Assembly (NCBI GenBank): GCA_029261405.1
Contig: JAJDBK010000010.1
Coordinates: 1-56,408, forward strand
DNA from: Nitrospinaceae bacterium
GTDB lineage: Bacteria > Nitrospinota_A > UBA7883 > JAJDBK01
Length of the DNA: 56,408 bases
Direction: 5' to 3'
Positions 25,152 through 34,442 of this stretch are shown here, one piece after another; positions within the stretch are counted from its first letter, which is position 1; every line of letters starts with the position of its first letter. A model generated the notes under the pieces. That model ran no database searches and was not told the origin of the DNA. It saw only the letters and a program-made list of their open reading frames with translations. Position numbers and translations under genes: made by a program.

Positions 25152-25850
25152 TCAAGTTAAACTCTGAAGTTTTTCCCGGTTTATTTCCGCCTGGGATTTT
25201 CGTACATAACAAGGAACCGGGGGAACCTCGCTGATTTTACCGTTTCTTATATACTCTCTTGCGAACGAGGCGACACCATATGAAACTGGCCGGGAAGGTC
25301 TGTCAACGGCGGTTACCCGGCTGTTAATCTGGTCCCTGAACATCCTGGCGTATGGTTCAAACCCGTCACCTATAAACTGTACCGGCCCGTCTATCATTCC
25401 AGGCAACTCTTCCGGTCTTATAACCATATCTCTGGTGATTCTCTCAAAGCCATCTTCAGTCCTTCTGAATACGGCTGTATAGACTTCCGCTTTACATGCG
25501 GTGAGAAGAGGAGAGAGGTATTCGCTTGAGCGGTCTTCATGGGCCAATACGATGGAGGTCAACGTTCCGGCCCCTATAACGGGCGCCCCTATGGAGTCGC
25601 CAATACCAAGGGCGGTTCCAAGCCCTATTCTCAGCCCCGTGAATGATCCGGGGCCGATACCGCAAGCGACAGCCGTAATAGATTCGGTTGTGAGTCCTGT
25701 GGAGAAGAGCGCTTTTTCCACAAGATCAAGCAGGTTTCTCGAATGAGTATTGTCCAGAGCCAGGCGAATTGAATAAAGAGGGGTTGTACCATCGCCCAGA
25801 AGAGCGACACTGGTCTCCGAAAACGACGTGTCTATACCTAGTATACACAT
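25152..25850 (-). CDS. tsaB: tRNA threonylcarbamoyladenosine biosynthesis protein TsaB
   Basis: The 232-residue protein is the partner of TsaD in attaching threonylcarbamoyl to A37 of ANN-decoding tRNAs. It has the ASKHA fold start MCILGIDTSFSETSVALLGD and the family block GIGPGSFTGLRIGLGTA near residues 66-82. TsaB lacks the metal ligands of TsaD and serves as a scaffold. Start and length match the family. tsaC, tsaD and tsaE are not in the window. Confidence 0.93.
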   Translation of the reverse strand: MCILGIDTSFSETSVALLGDGTTPLYSIRLALDNTHSRNLLDLVEKALFSTGLTTESITAVACGIGPGSFTGLRIGLGTALGIGDSIGAPVIGAGTLTSIVLAHEDRSSEYLSPLLTACKAEVYTAVFRRTEDGFERITRDMVIRPEELPGMIDGPVQFIGDGFEPYARMFRDQINSRVTAVDRPSRPVSYGVASFAREYIRNGKISEVPPVPCYVRKSQAEINREKLQSLT

Positions 25851-25916
25851 GTAATAATTGAACGCATATCTGGGTAGAATATAGCAGATACCACGGCGGA
25901 TTGCAAGAAACGTATG

Positions 25917-26372
25917 TCAATCCTTCGACATCCAGATCAGCTTTTCAAAAATCCAGTATTTGTCACCCTCCGTATCCACCACATGATACCAGGGCGCTTT
26001 ATTTTCCAGAACTTTTACAAGCCACCCTTTTTCGACTGTAAACAGTATCGGATATTCGGTGCCGGGGCCTTTTCTTACATTCCCTTTCATGTTCGTCACG
26101 ATGGCGGCCATCCCCTTACCGATAACCTGCTCATGAACCCAGCCGACCAGTCCGTCAATATCACGGGCTACATACCAATCCTTATATTTCGCCAGATATT
26201 CCAACGGGTAATATTTGGGGGCCTCCCAAATAACATCGTATTGTGTGCCGGGACCCGACCTGAACCGCGCCTTGTCGGCGTTTACATAGATAAGCTCGGC
26301 GTCGGCGATGGTTGCGCCGCTTATAGACGAAATAACAATTACGGACAAAATCAGGACTACGATCTTATTCAT
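25917..26372 (-). CDS. Secreted protein with two bacterial SH3 domains
   Basis: The 151-residue protein has a signal peptide (about 1-25, ending IADA) followed by two SH3-like repeats. They carry ARFRSGPGTQYDVIWEAPKY and GNVRKGPGTEYPILFTVEKG. In this family the repeats bind cell-wall peptides or glycans. It has no enzymatic domain, so a role in the envelope is the most that can be inferred. It lies between tsaB and ricT on the same strand, 36 bases after ricT. Confidence 0.88.
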   Translation of the reverse strand: MNKIVVLILSVIVISSISGATIADAELIYVNADKARFRSGPGTQYDVIWEAPKYYPLEYLAKYKDWYVARDIDGLVGWVHEQVIGKGMAAIVTNMKGNVRKGPGTEYPILFTVEKGWLVKVLENKAPWYHVVDTEGDKYWIFEKLIWMSKD

Positions 26373-26408
26373 TTATCTTTCCGCCATGAGTCTGTCGAAC
26401 CTGTTTAA

Positions 26409-27902
26409 TCAGGACGAGCTGTTTCCGGTTTCACCTTCGGAGGAGTCTTTCCTTTTCATTATGCGCCTTCTTCTTAAACCCGGTCTATCCCTGCGCTGAG
26501 ACGAAGGTTCGTTTTGTGATTCTCTCTTTTTTGGCAGGTTGTTTCTCTCCGGCTCTTTAGGCCGTCTTTCGGTGGATTGAGTCGATGCCCCTTTAACTCC
26601 AGCAGGTCCAGGTCTTCTGTTTGCTCTCTTCCGCGGCGCCTGTTTTGTCTCTTCCGGGGAGGTTCCGGCGTTCTGTTTTTCATCTTTGCTAGCCTCCCGC
26701 TCCCTTGGGCCTCCCGGGTTTTTGACCTTGGGCCTTGCAACGGAACCGCCCCTTCTTTGTGGTCGTGGCTCTCTTTTTACGTTTTCCTTGCGGGTACCTC
26801 TGGGGCGTCGGGTGACATCGGTCGGTTTCTCCCCCTTGGGAGGCGGAAACCTTAATTTCTCATCTTCACCGGCGGTTTCGGTGGAACGCTCCACCCGTTT
26901 CTGATTGATAGCGCCACCCGATGTTATTTCAGAGAAGCGCCACTCCTCTTTTATTCCACCTTCAAACAGGACAACTACCTGTTCTTTCAACAGGTTAATT
27001 TGAGCCACCTTGCCAACTTTCCCGTCAGATGTGGTTACAGTCTTGCCAAGTTTTGGCGCTTGGGACTGAAGTTCCTTGTAATGTTTATGCTCGAAAGAGA
27101 GACAACACATCAGTCTGCCGCATACTCCCGAAATCTTCGCCGGGTTTAACGATAGATTCTGATCCTTTGCCATCCTTATGGAAACAGGTGTAAATCCGCT
27201 TAAAAAAGTCGAGCAACAAAGCTGACCACCGCAAGGTCCGCAACCACCTATAAGTTTTGCTTCGTCGCGTACGCCGATCTGGCGCATCTCCACCCTCACC
27301 CCGGAAAAGGTGGCGAGGTCTCGTACAAGATCGCGAAAATCGACTCTCCCTTCGGAGGTGAAAAAGAAAACGGCCTTCAGTCCGTCAAAGGAGAAGTGGA
27401 CACGCGACAGACTCATTTCGAGACCCATAGTGGGAATGCGAGTTCTGCAATAGGCCATGGCCATGGTCGCTTTTTCCGACAACCCGGCGGCTCTTTCCTG
27501 ATCGTCTGCAGTGGCCTTACGAATGACTTTTCCCGATCTTTTCGGTTTCGAGCAACCTGAACAGGCGGATTCGGGCCGTTTGGTCAGGGCCACACTACCA
27601 AAGTCGAGTCCATCCTCATCCTCCACGACACAAAGGTCACCGACCTTGAGGTCGATCATGTTCCAGTAAAACTCCGCCACACGTCCCTGGGCGCCAGACA
27701 TAACGCTGGTCACATACGCCAGGCTTCTATCGCTTTTATCTGGAGAGGTGGTTTGGGCGTCAGGCATGGCGCAACAACATCCCGGAGCTTTCCGCCGAGA
27801 TAGCTCTTTTTGCCCCTCAAGGTTATTCATGTCACCCGGGAAGATGTTTCCTTCGTTATCCGGGTCCGGAGTCCCAAGTGAAAGATCATTGCTCTCAACC
27901 AT
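26409..27902 (-). CDS. ricT: PSP1-domain protein, RicT-like, with a long basic C-terminal tail
   Basis: The 497-residue protein has a PSP1/RicT core at about 65-330. Ligand-type cysteines lie in GCGPCGGQLCC (220-230) and GVCGRLMCC (259-267), with an extra CxxC at 114-117. RicT (YaaT) in Bacillus forms an iron-sulfur complex with RicA and RicF that promotes mRNA processing by RNase Y. Residues 330-497 are Arg, Lys, Pro and Gly rich, contain no obvious domain and are probably disordered. That may bind RNA. The tmk-holB-ricT order is conserved. ricA and ricF are not seen. Confidence 0.85.
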   Translation of the reverse strand: MVESNDLSLGTPDPDNEGNIFPGDMNNLEGQKELSRRKAPGCCCAMPDAQTTSPDKSDRSLAYVTSVMSGAQGRVAEFYWNMIDLKVGDLCVVEDEDGLDFGSVALTKRPESACSGCSKPKRSGKVIRKATADDQERAAGLSEKATMAMAYCRTRIPTMGLEMSLSRVHFSFDGLKAVFFFTSEGRVDFRDLVRDLATFSGVRVEMRQIGVRDEAKLIGGCGPCGGQLCCSTFLSGFTPVSIRMAKDQNLSLNPAKISGVCGRLMCCLSFEHKHYKELQSQAPKLGKTVTTSDGKVGKVAQINLLKEQVVVLFEGGIKEEWRFSEITSGGAINQKRVERSTETAGEDEKLRFPPPKGEKPTDVTRRPRGTRKENVKREPRPQRRGGSVARPKVKNPGGPREREASKDEKQNAGTSPEETKQAPRKRANRRPGPAGVKGASTQSTERRPKEPERNNLPKKRESQNEPSSQRRDRPGLRRRRIMKRKDSSEGETGNSSS

Positions 27903-27908
27903 TTACAA

Positions 27909-28913
27909 TTATTTTCTCATTTCCAGGGCCATAAGGCTCATGGATAATAGCGGATTAATATTCCATAGCCTGCCGGAAGATATATCGACTGCTATTTTAT
28001 GCGCTCGCAAAATCGAGCGGAGGGAACACTCTCTTGATCTTGGCAGTAGTTCCCCGCCCAAGTCCATGTTTATCAAGTTATCATATTTCCCGCAAGTTTT
28101 CAGGACCGCAAGGTCCCGCAGGAGGAGACGAATGGACGCAAGCACACTATCCACAAGCGCCCTCTCTTTCGATCTGTCTATCGCCTGAGCCAGCTTGAAG
28201 ACTTCTGAAGTGTCTCCGTCCAGGATACCGCAGAGGAACCTCCACGCCATTGAGCGCACCTCTTTACGTGACTCAAGCTCCTCGTTATTCAGCGCGGTCC
28301 CCGGAGAGCCTTTTGCTAAAGCCGCCACAGCCTCAGCCTCGTTTTCCCCCATTCCTTTCATATCCATCAGGAAAGTTTTTACACTCTCATGGTCCACCGG
28401 TCCGAAACGAATCACCTGACACCTCGATACGATAGTAGGGAGCAGGCTTCTGATGTTGGACGTGACGAGAATTATGACCGTATCGGGAGGAGGCTCCTCC
28501 AGTGTTTTAAGGAATGCGTTTCCAGCCGGGGTATTCATCATATCGGCCCGGTCAACAATGGCGACTTTTATTTTTGCTTCGTATGGCCTGTAGGATAGAG
28601 CTTTTGTTAACTCCCTTATATGAGTGATATCAAGCTCTTCTTTCACTTTTTTCTCTCTAGCCACAGGCGAGGCGAGGATAAGATCGGGGTGGACCTCTTT
28701 TGCCATCTTTATGCAATTACCGCACTTGCCACAGGCGATATCCCCTCCCTTGCCGCACAGAAGGATCGAAGCCCAGGCCAGCGCCGCGCTCCTCTTTCCC
28801 ACACCTTCCTGTCCCGTAAACAGGTAGGCGTGAGCTATCTCCCCGCTGTTTATAGCTGATTTCAGTACCTTAAGGGGCGCCGTATGCCCTATTATATCCG
28901 TTAGTTGTAACAC
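27909..28913 (-). CDS. holB: DNA polymerase III subunit delta prime
   Basis: The 334-residue clamp-loader subunit has GQEGVGKRSAALAW (a P-loop variant near 35), a zinc module CGKGGDIACGKCGNC, and LEEPPPDTVIILVTSN in the AAA core. Delta prime has a degenerate ATP site, which the Lys-Arg-Ser after GVG fits. It starts with GTG at 28913, overlapping the tmk stop as TAGTG, so translation is coupled. ricT follows by six bases. Confidence 0.93.
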   Translation of the reverse strand: MLQLTDIIGHTAPLKVLKSAINSGEIAHAYLFTGQEGVGKRSAALAWASILLCGKGGDIACGKCGNCIKMAKEVHPDLILASPVAREKKVKEELDITHIRELTKALSYRPYEAKIKVAIVDRADMMNTPAGNAFLKTLEEPPPDTVIILVTSNIRSLLPTIVSRCQVIRFGPVDHESVKTFLMDMKGMGENEAEAVAALAKGSPGTALNNEELESRKEVRSMAWRFLCGILDGDTSEVFKLAQAIDRSKERALVDSVLASIRLLLRDLAVLKTCGKYDNLINMDLGGELLPRSRECSLRSILRAHKIAVDISSGRLWNINPLLSMSLMALEMRK

Positions 28914-29569
28914 TATTTCAGATTATCTGGATGAAGTTGTGCGATGTCGGATAACGATGCCAGAATCCTTGAGAAAACATCGCTTTCAGAGCCATCCGCA
29001 TCCACAATCCTTACCCTTTTAGGCTCGTTATCGGCGATAGCCATGAAACCGTCTCTCACTTTGCCATGAAACTCCCGCTCCTCCATCTCGAATCGCCCTT
29101 CATCACTATGTTCCAACTTGAGACGTTGTCGAGCCCTTTCAAGCCCCACTTCCGCAGGAAAGTCGAAAATAACTGTTATGTCGGGCCATACTCCCTGACA
29201 GGCGGCCCTGGTTACGTTTTCTATAAAGGTTTTGTCAATACCTCTGGCGTACCCCTGATAGGCCATTGTGGAGTCGGCGAACCGATCACAGATCACCACG
29301 GCGCCCCTGTTAAGAGCTGGAAGGATCGCGTTTATTACCAATTCCCGACGGGCGGCGGAGAAAAGCATAAGCTCCGTGACAGGGTCGATCTCTCCGGTCT
29401 TTTCGTCAAGCAGGATCTGTCGGATCATCTCACCGGCTTTGGTTCCTCCCGGTTCACGAAGGGATATCACCTCAAGGCCCCTTCTCTTCAGCTCTTCAGT
29501 GATGAGTCTGGCCTGGGTGGTTTTACCCGAGCCATCGATCCCCTCAAGTGTGATGAAAACTCCACTCAT
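28913..29569 (-). CDS. tmk: Thymidylate kinase
   Basis: The 218-residue kinase converts dTMP to dTDP. The P-loop GIDGSGKTTQ is at about 10-19, the base-binding block DRFADSTMAYQGYARG follows, and a lid region contains RQRLK. The sequence is full length and typical. It is the first gene of a tmk-holB-ricT operon and is divergent from the beta-propeller protein gene, with about 75 bases between them. Confidence 0.95.
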   Translation of the reverse strand: MSGVFITLEGIDGSGKTTQARLITEELKRRGLEVISLREPGGTKAGEMIRQILLDEKTGEIDPVTELMLFSAARRELVINAILPALNRGAVVICDRFADSTMAYQGYARGIDKTFIENVTRAACQGVWPDITVIFDFPAEVGLERARQRLKLEHSDEGRFEMEEREFHGKVRDGFMAIADNEPKRVRIVDADGSESDVFSRILASLSDIAQLHPDNLK

Positions 29570-29644
29570 TTACGCGTAACTCTTTAGGTTCGTAATAACG
29601 ATTTCGGTTATTGTAGAATATTCGTAGTTATTTGAGAGAGATAG

Positions 29645-30610
29645 ATGGCGAAAAAACTGAAAATAAGAAAAATCTGGAGTTATAAACACGTCCGGAAGAT
29701 AGATTCTTGCTCGTTGGCGCGAGAATCGGGCGATGTCCTTGTAACCGATAGACGGGAGAGTATCGCCCTGCTCGACCGTACCGGCAAAACTCTCTGGTCG
29801 AAAAACGTCAGTTTCTCTCCGCTCGAAGGGAAGATTTCCTGCGATGGCGCATATGTCTTCATTCTCACCTTCAAGGGGCAGGTAATCAAGGTTTCCCGTG
29901 GCGCGGAACTTGAGTGGGAGTCTTTTGTCGATAAGGACGCCCGCACAATGGCGGTAAAATCGCGCGGGCAGTCGGTTGCCGTAGCCAGTTACAAAGGAAG
30001 GTTTCACGGTCTCAACTCCTCAGGAGAGAGGACCGGAATCGTTCATACGGCGCAACCGGTGATCCACGCCCGGTTCACTTCGAAATCAGGCTCGCTTTTT
30101 GTCGCCAGCGCCCACGGCTGGGTTGGCCTCTACGACAAAGAATTCAAACCTGTAGGGGAATATGATACGGGTCGTACAATCAACGAGATAGAGGTGTCGG
30201 AGAGGGGCGGTAAAATCTTTTTGCCATCGCGTGACGAAGGGTTAACCATAATCGAGTTTAAAACGAGCCAGATGAGCGTCTACAACCCCGGATTCGCCGT
30301 CGCCAAGGTTGGCATAGACCGGAAGGGAAACCTGATGGTGGCCGTCGGTGGCAAGGGGGAGATCGCTGTCATGGATATTAATGGAGACATTCTCTGGAAT
30401 ACAGACACGGACCACTCTTTTATCTTTTGCGAGATGACAATAGAAGGGGACCGATTCGTGGCGGTTTCCGACAAGGGAGTGGTAGAGTGTTACGAATTAC
30501 TGCAAGAAGAGGAGCTTGCCAAAAAGGAGTCGTTCGAGTTCCTTGAGACCGGCGAGGAGAAAAAGGGCGAAAAAAAAACGTCCGACCATTTCGATTACCT
30601 GGAGATATAG
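29645..30610 (+). CDS. Cytoplasmic beta-propeller protein
   Basis: The 321-residue protein consists of repeated strands of the PQQ/WD40 type: DVLVTDRRESIALLDRTGKT, GKGEIAVMDINGDILWNTD and DKGVVECYELLQEEE are examples. It has no signal peptide and no catalytic motif. The tail after residue 290 is charged (EKKGEKKTSDHFDYLEI). It ends three bases before the AAA ATPase start, so the two are translated together. A substrate-recognition or regulatory platform for that ATPase is my inference. It could instead be an ordinary propeller of unrelated function. Confidence 0.78.
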   Translation: MAKKLKIRKIWSYKHVRKIDSCSLARESGDVLVTDRRESIALLDRTGKTLWSKNVSFSPLEGKISCDGAYVFILTFKGQVIKVSRGAELEWESFVDKDARTMAVKSRGQSVAVASYKGRFHGLNSSGERTGIVHTAQPVIHARFTSKSGSLFVASAHGWVGLYDKEFKPVGEYDTGRTINEIEVSERGGKIFLPSRDEGLTIIEFKTSQMSVYNPGFAVAKVGIDRKGNLMVAVGGKGEIAVMDINGDILWNTDTDHSFIFCEMTIEGDRFVAVSDKGVVECYELLQEEELAKKESFEFLETGEEKKGEKKTSDHFDYLEI

Positions 30611-30613
30611 ACC

Positions 30614-32101
30614 ATGGATGACGTATCTAAAGAGCTAACCCTGCTGATCCGGGCGCGATACCCTGTGGTCTACCTGCTGACATTCGAGGAGGACCGGGCC
30701 GAAAAGACGCTCTCCTCCATCGCGTCGAAGATGAAAAAGAAGTTCGTCTCCTGGTCGGTGACCAATGATAGCTCGAAAAGCCACGCTCCCATGAAAGCCT
30801 TGTCCGCCCTTGAGGACGCGATCCAGTCGGCTGACAGCGCCATATTCCTGTTTCGGGACTTTCATCCGTTCCTGAAAGATGAACAGGTCATTCGCAAAAC
30901 CCGTGACCTCGTCAACGATTTCGCCAGGTCGCACAAGACGCTGGTGATCGTTTCCCCCACTATGACCATACCGGCGGAGCTTGAGAAGGATATTACGATC
31001 CTTGATCTCCCTTTGCCCAACAGGGCCGAGATCGAAAGCTCCCTTAACGAGGCCATCTCTTTTGCCCAAAGGAATCCGAACCTCTCCGTTTCGTTAAACG
31101 ACGAAGAGAAGAACAGCGTGGTGGACGCTACTTTGGGCCTGACCCTGACCGAGGCGAAAAGAATATTTTCCAAAGCGATGTTGACCGATCATATGTTCTC
31201 GACGAAAGATATCGAACTGATTCTCTCGGAGAAGAAACAACTGATAAGAAAATCGGGGTCGCTCGAATATTTTGAAGCGAGTGACAAGTTGACCGACGTT
31301 GGTGGTATGAACACCCTGAAGCGGTGGCTTACAAAACGCCATTCATCTTTCTCCAACAAAGCCCGCGACTACGGTCTGCCTGTGCCTAAAGGGGTCATGT
31401 TGCTGGGAGTTCAGGGTTGCGGAAAATCACTCACCGCAAAAGCTGTCGCCTCTTTATGGAATCAGCCGTTGTTGAGACTCGATATGGGGAAGATTTTTTC
31501 GTCTTACATCGGCTCGTCGGAGGAGAATATGCGAAAGGCGATAGCGACCGCAGAATCGCTGGCGCCGGTTATTTTATGGATCGACGAGATCGAAAAGGGA
31601 CTCTCCGGGGTGAAATCGGGAGGGGGTGGCGACTCCGGTGTAACGGCCCGTATCTTCGGCACATTTCTCTCCTGGATGCAGGAGAAGACAAAACCTGTTT
31701 TCGTGCTGGCGACTGCGAACAATATCAAGGAGCTTCCCCCCGAACTGCTGAGAAAGGGGAGGTTCGATGAGATATTTTTTATCGATCTGCCGGAAAAGAA
31801 AGAGCGAAAGGATATCTTCGCCATTCACGTCAGGAAAAGGAAAAGGGATCCAAAAAAATACGATCTGGACGCTTTGGCGGAGGTATCGGACGGCTTTTCC
31901 GGGGCCGAGATAGAGATGGCCATTGTGGAGTCGATGTATATAGCGTTCGGCGAAAACCGGGAGTTTAATACGGGGGATATCACCACCGCGCTGTCTGCAA
32001 CTGTACCGCTTTCGAGAACTATGGCGGAGGATATCTCGGAGTTGCGCTCCTGGGCTAAAGAACGGGCGAGACCGGCGTCGGAGCCTGTGGAAGAGGTTTA
32101 A
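30614..32101 (+). CDS. Ycf46-like AAA ATPase
   Basis: The 495-residue protein has an N-terminal degenerate P-loop-like domain (about 1-190; RARYPVVYLLTFEEDRAEKT near the start) and a C-terminal AAA domain. The AAA motifs are Walker A GVQGCGKS, Walker B LWIDEIEK and the second region GRFDEIFFIDLP, followed by a lid ending ARP. This matches the Ycf46 family, whose cyanobacterial member is linked to inorganic carbon use. GGAGAT gives the ribosome site for the ATG at 30614. It is an active-looking ATPase: both Walker motifs are intact. It pairs with the beta-propeller gene. Confidence 0.87.
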   Translation: MDDVSKELTLLIRARYPVVYLLTFEEDRAEKTLSSIASKMKKKFVSWSVTNDSSKSHAPMKALSALEDAIQSADSAIFLFRDFHPFLKDEQVIRKTRDLVNDFARSHKTLVIVSPTMTIPAELEKDITILDLPLPNRAEIESSLNEAISFAQRNPNLSVSLNDEEKNSVVDATLGLTLTEAKRIFSKAMLTDHMFSTKDIELILSEKKQLIRKSGSLEYFEASDKLTDVGGMNTLKRWLTKRHSSFSNKARDYGLPVPKGVMLLGVQGCGKSLTAKAVASLWNQPLLRLDMGKIFSSYIGSSEENMRKAIATAESLAPVILWIDEIEKGLSGVKSGGGGDSGVTARIFGTFLSWMQEKTKPVFVLATANNIKELPPELLRKGRFDEIFFIDLPEKKERKDIFAIHVRKRKRDPKKYDLDALAEVSDGFSGAEIEMAIVESMYIAFGENREFNTGDITTALSATVPLSRTMAEDISELRSWAKERARPASEPVEEV

Positions 32102-32110
32102 GAATAGATT

Positions 32111-32767
32111 TCAGGAGTTGGCGATTTTCATTTTGATAGCTTTTATTTTCTTCGCCTGCTTGCTGTCGTCGATATCATCGGTCATAAGTTTGTTCAAGGC
32201 GGCCTTATACAGTTTTACCGCGCCATTCACATCGCCTGTGTTACCCGCCTTCTTCCCCTGGTACAAGAACTCCTGCACTTCCACCTGGTCAATGACACGA
32301 TCGATTCGTTTGGGAAGATTTATCTCGTAATACCGACTGGCGTCACGGTGTTTTATCAGTTTCAGGCGAAGTTTGGATATGGCGTTTAACTTGGAATGGT
32401 CCTGTTTGTATAGACTGATCTGTTTCAGGATTGAGCGGATATCGTTCTCTATGGAATTGACCAGTACGTTTTTCTTCTGCCTGTTGTAGAACCGTCTGAT
32501 GTACGATGGTGGCGGGTCCATCACTCTGATACCGATCTTTTCTATCTCGATAAGAGCCTCGCTCTCTTTATCTATCCGGGCATAACATCGAAGTTGCGCG
32601 TTTACCGATTTCGCTTTGATCGCCTTGTCTATAGCTTTTGTCAAGGCTGATGTTCTTGTCTCTATCTCCCGGTTGACAGCGGAGGCGCAATCGGAGCAGA
32701 GCGTCTGTTTGTTGAGCTGGCGAGGGTAACGCCGTTTCTTGCATTTACGGCATCTCTGGTTCGGCAT
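32111..32767 (-). CDS. Unknown protein with N-terminal CxxC zinc ribbon
   Basis: The 218-residue protein starts MPNQRCRKCKKRRYPRQLNK and has CRKC and CSDC pairs within the first 32 residues, which likely bind zinc. The rest is basic and helical, without recognisable motif or membrane segment. It converges with the AAA gene nine bases away. I do not recognise a family. A nucleic-acid-binding role is plausible from charge and ribbon, but not shown. Confidence 0.7.
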   Translation of the reverse strand: MPNQRCRKCKKRRYPRQLNKQTLCSDCASAVNREIETRTSALTKAIDKAIKAKSVNAQLRCYARIDKESEALIEIEKIGIRVMDPPPSYIRRFYNRQKKNVLVNSIENDIRSILKQISLYKQDHSKLNAISKLRLKLIKHRDASRYYEINLPKRIDRVIDQVEVQEFLYQGKKAGNTGDVNGAVKLYKAALNKLMTDDIDDSKQAKKIKAIKMKIANS

Positions 32768-32817
32768 TTCGGTCTTATGTAGAGCAGTTCATGGTTTATT
32801 GCAGGCGGGCAATTATA

Positions 32818-33303
32818 CTACTCCCGCTTCCCGGCGTTTACAGCATTTTCAAAAATTGCACGGTTTGCTGTTAATACCGTTCGCGACTTCAAGTGGACAA
32901 AGGTGTAAAAAATAAAACAGAACCATGCGCCGAAACTGTGAAGATAAAGCTCTATTCGCCCCGTATCGTAAGCCGCTCCCAGAATCGGTGTGGCAATGAG
33001 GATCACCAACGCCAGGATAATAGGGGGGAACAGCCAAACCTTGAATTTTCGTGTTTCAAGGTAATCCTCTTCTGGAACAGCTTTACGGTTCGCCGCCTCT
33101 TTAATGGCTGATCCTGTGCCGATGAGGTAGAACATCAGGATGGATAGGAGTAACATTCCGGTAAAGACCGCAGTCAGCCCCACTATAACGTGGGTAACGG
33201 TCTCAATGGCATGCCCCACCAGATACCCGGAAGCTATCGCAACCAGGAGGGCCACGGCGGTTAAGACGCCAAACAGTTTTAGAAAGGTAGTCACGATCAA
33301 CAT
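32818..33303 (-). CDS. Small integral membrane protein, four predicted helices
   Basis: The 161-residue protein has hydrophobic segments at about 5-27, 38-63, 91-110 and 122-138, and a polar loop between the second and third. A His pair (GHAIETVTH near 30-38) and a further His near 121 face the helices, which recalls heme-binding or CcmC-like small proteins, but the match is weak. The family is unknown to me. It lies 50 bases upstream of the zinc-ribbon protein gene on the same strand and divergent from pheA. Confidence 0.7.
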   Translation of the reverse strand: MLIVTTFLKLFGVLTAVALLVAIASGYLVGHAIETVTHVIVGLTAVFTGMLLLSILMFYLIGTGSAIKEAANRKAVPEEDYLETRKFKVWLFPPIILALVILIATPILGAAYDTGRIELYLHSFGAWFCFIFYTFVHLKSRTVLTANRAIFENAVNAGKRE

Positions 33304-33360
33304 TGTACACGGTTTAATCTTGTTTTGCCCGGTTCCATACCCGATAATAATCTCCTGATT

Positions 33361-34434
33361 ATGAAAGATTTAAAGAGCATTCGGGACGAGATTGACAGGA
33401 TCGACGAACGCCTTGTCAAACTGTTCAACAAAAGGGCCAGCCTTGGCGTGAAAATCGCCGAGGTGAAACGGGCGGAAGGAAAACCGGTATTCTTCCCTGC
33501 CAGGGAGAACGAGATTCTACAGAAAGTCGCCCGACTCAACAAAGGTCCGTTGCACGACAAGGCGGTACAGGCGATCTACCGTGAAATATTCTCCGCAACC
33601 CGGTCTGTGGAAAAAGATATAAAAGTGGCGTGCCTCGGTCCTGAAGGCACTTATAGCCATCTTGCCGCCAGACGAAGTTTCGGGTCGCTCTCCTCGTTTG
33701 TTTTCGGGAAGAGTATAGACTCCGTATTCGACGCTGTAGAGAAAGAGCAGGTGGATTACGGCGTTGTCCCTATAGAAAACAGCCTTGAAGGGCCGGTAGG
33801 GAGAACATTCGACCTTCTGGTCAATTCGCCCCTGAAAATCTATGGTGAGCAATATCTCTCTATCCACCACAACCTTCTCTCCCGGGCCACAGGGATCGAC
33901 AAGATCAAAACGCTCTACACCCACTATATGCCTCTGGCCCAGACGAGAGAGTGGGTGACCGGTAACCTGCCGAAGGTAAGGATCGTAGAGACCTCCTCTT
34001 CAACTGAGGCGGCGAAAAGCGCGGTGAAATCGGCCCGCTCCTCAGCCTCCATCGGTTCCGCCGAGGCTGGAGCCATCTACGGGCTGGATATGCTGGCGCA
34101 AAGGATCGAGGATCAAAGCTGTAACCAGACCAGATTTTTCATACTTTCACGAAAAACATCGCCAAAGAGTGGAAAGGACAAAACCTCAGTGGTCTTTACC
34201 CTCAAGGATTCGGCGGGCGCCTTGTACGAAATATTACAGCCTTTCTCAAAGAAAAAAATCAACCTGTCTAAAATTCAGTCCCGGCCTATAAAAACTTCCG
34301 ATTGGGAGTACGCCTTTTTTATCGACCTTGATGGACATGAAGAGGACGATGATGTGAAGTGGGCGTTTGAAAAGATAGCATCCGCAACCCGGACGGTGAA
34401 GATACTCGGCTCCTACCCGGATACCAGAGCCTGA
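33361..34434 (+). CDS. pheA: Bifunctional chorismate mutase / prephenate dehydratase
   Basis: The 357-residue P-protein makes phenylpyruvate from chorismate. The chorismate mutase domain covers about 1-85 (MKDLKSIRDEIDRIDERLVK), the dehydratase about 95-275 (GPEGTYSH and the catalytic NQTRFFIL), and the ACT regulatory domain about 285-357 (KIQSRPIK in place of the usual ESRP). I chose the ATG at 33361 over an upstream TTG because it gives the standard N-terminus. tyrA follows after eight bases. Confidence 0.94.
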   Translation: MKDLKSIRDEIDRIDERLVKLFNKRASLGVKIAEVKRAEGKPVFFPARENEILQKVARLNKGPLHDKAVQAIYREIFSATRSVEKDIKVACLGPEGTYSHLAARRSFGSLSSFVFGKSIDSVFDAVEKEQVDYGVVPIENSLEGPVGRTFDLLVNSPLKIYGEQYLSIHHNLLSRATGIDKIKTLYTHYMPLAQTREWVTGNLPKVRIVETSSSTEAAKSAVKSARSSASIGSAEAGAIYGLDMLAQRIEDQSCNQTRFFILSRKTSPKSGKDKTSVVFTLKDSAGALYEILQPFSKKKINLSKIQSRPIKTSDWEYAFFIDLDGHEEDDDVKWAFEKIASATRTVKILGSYPDTRA

Positions 34435-34442
34435 AAACGCCT

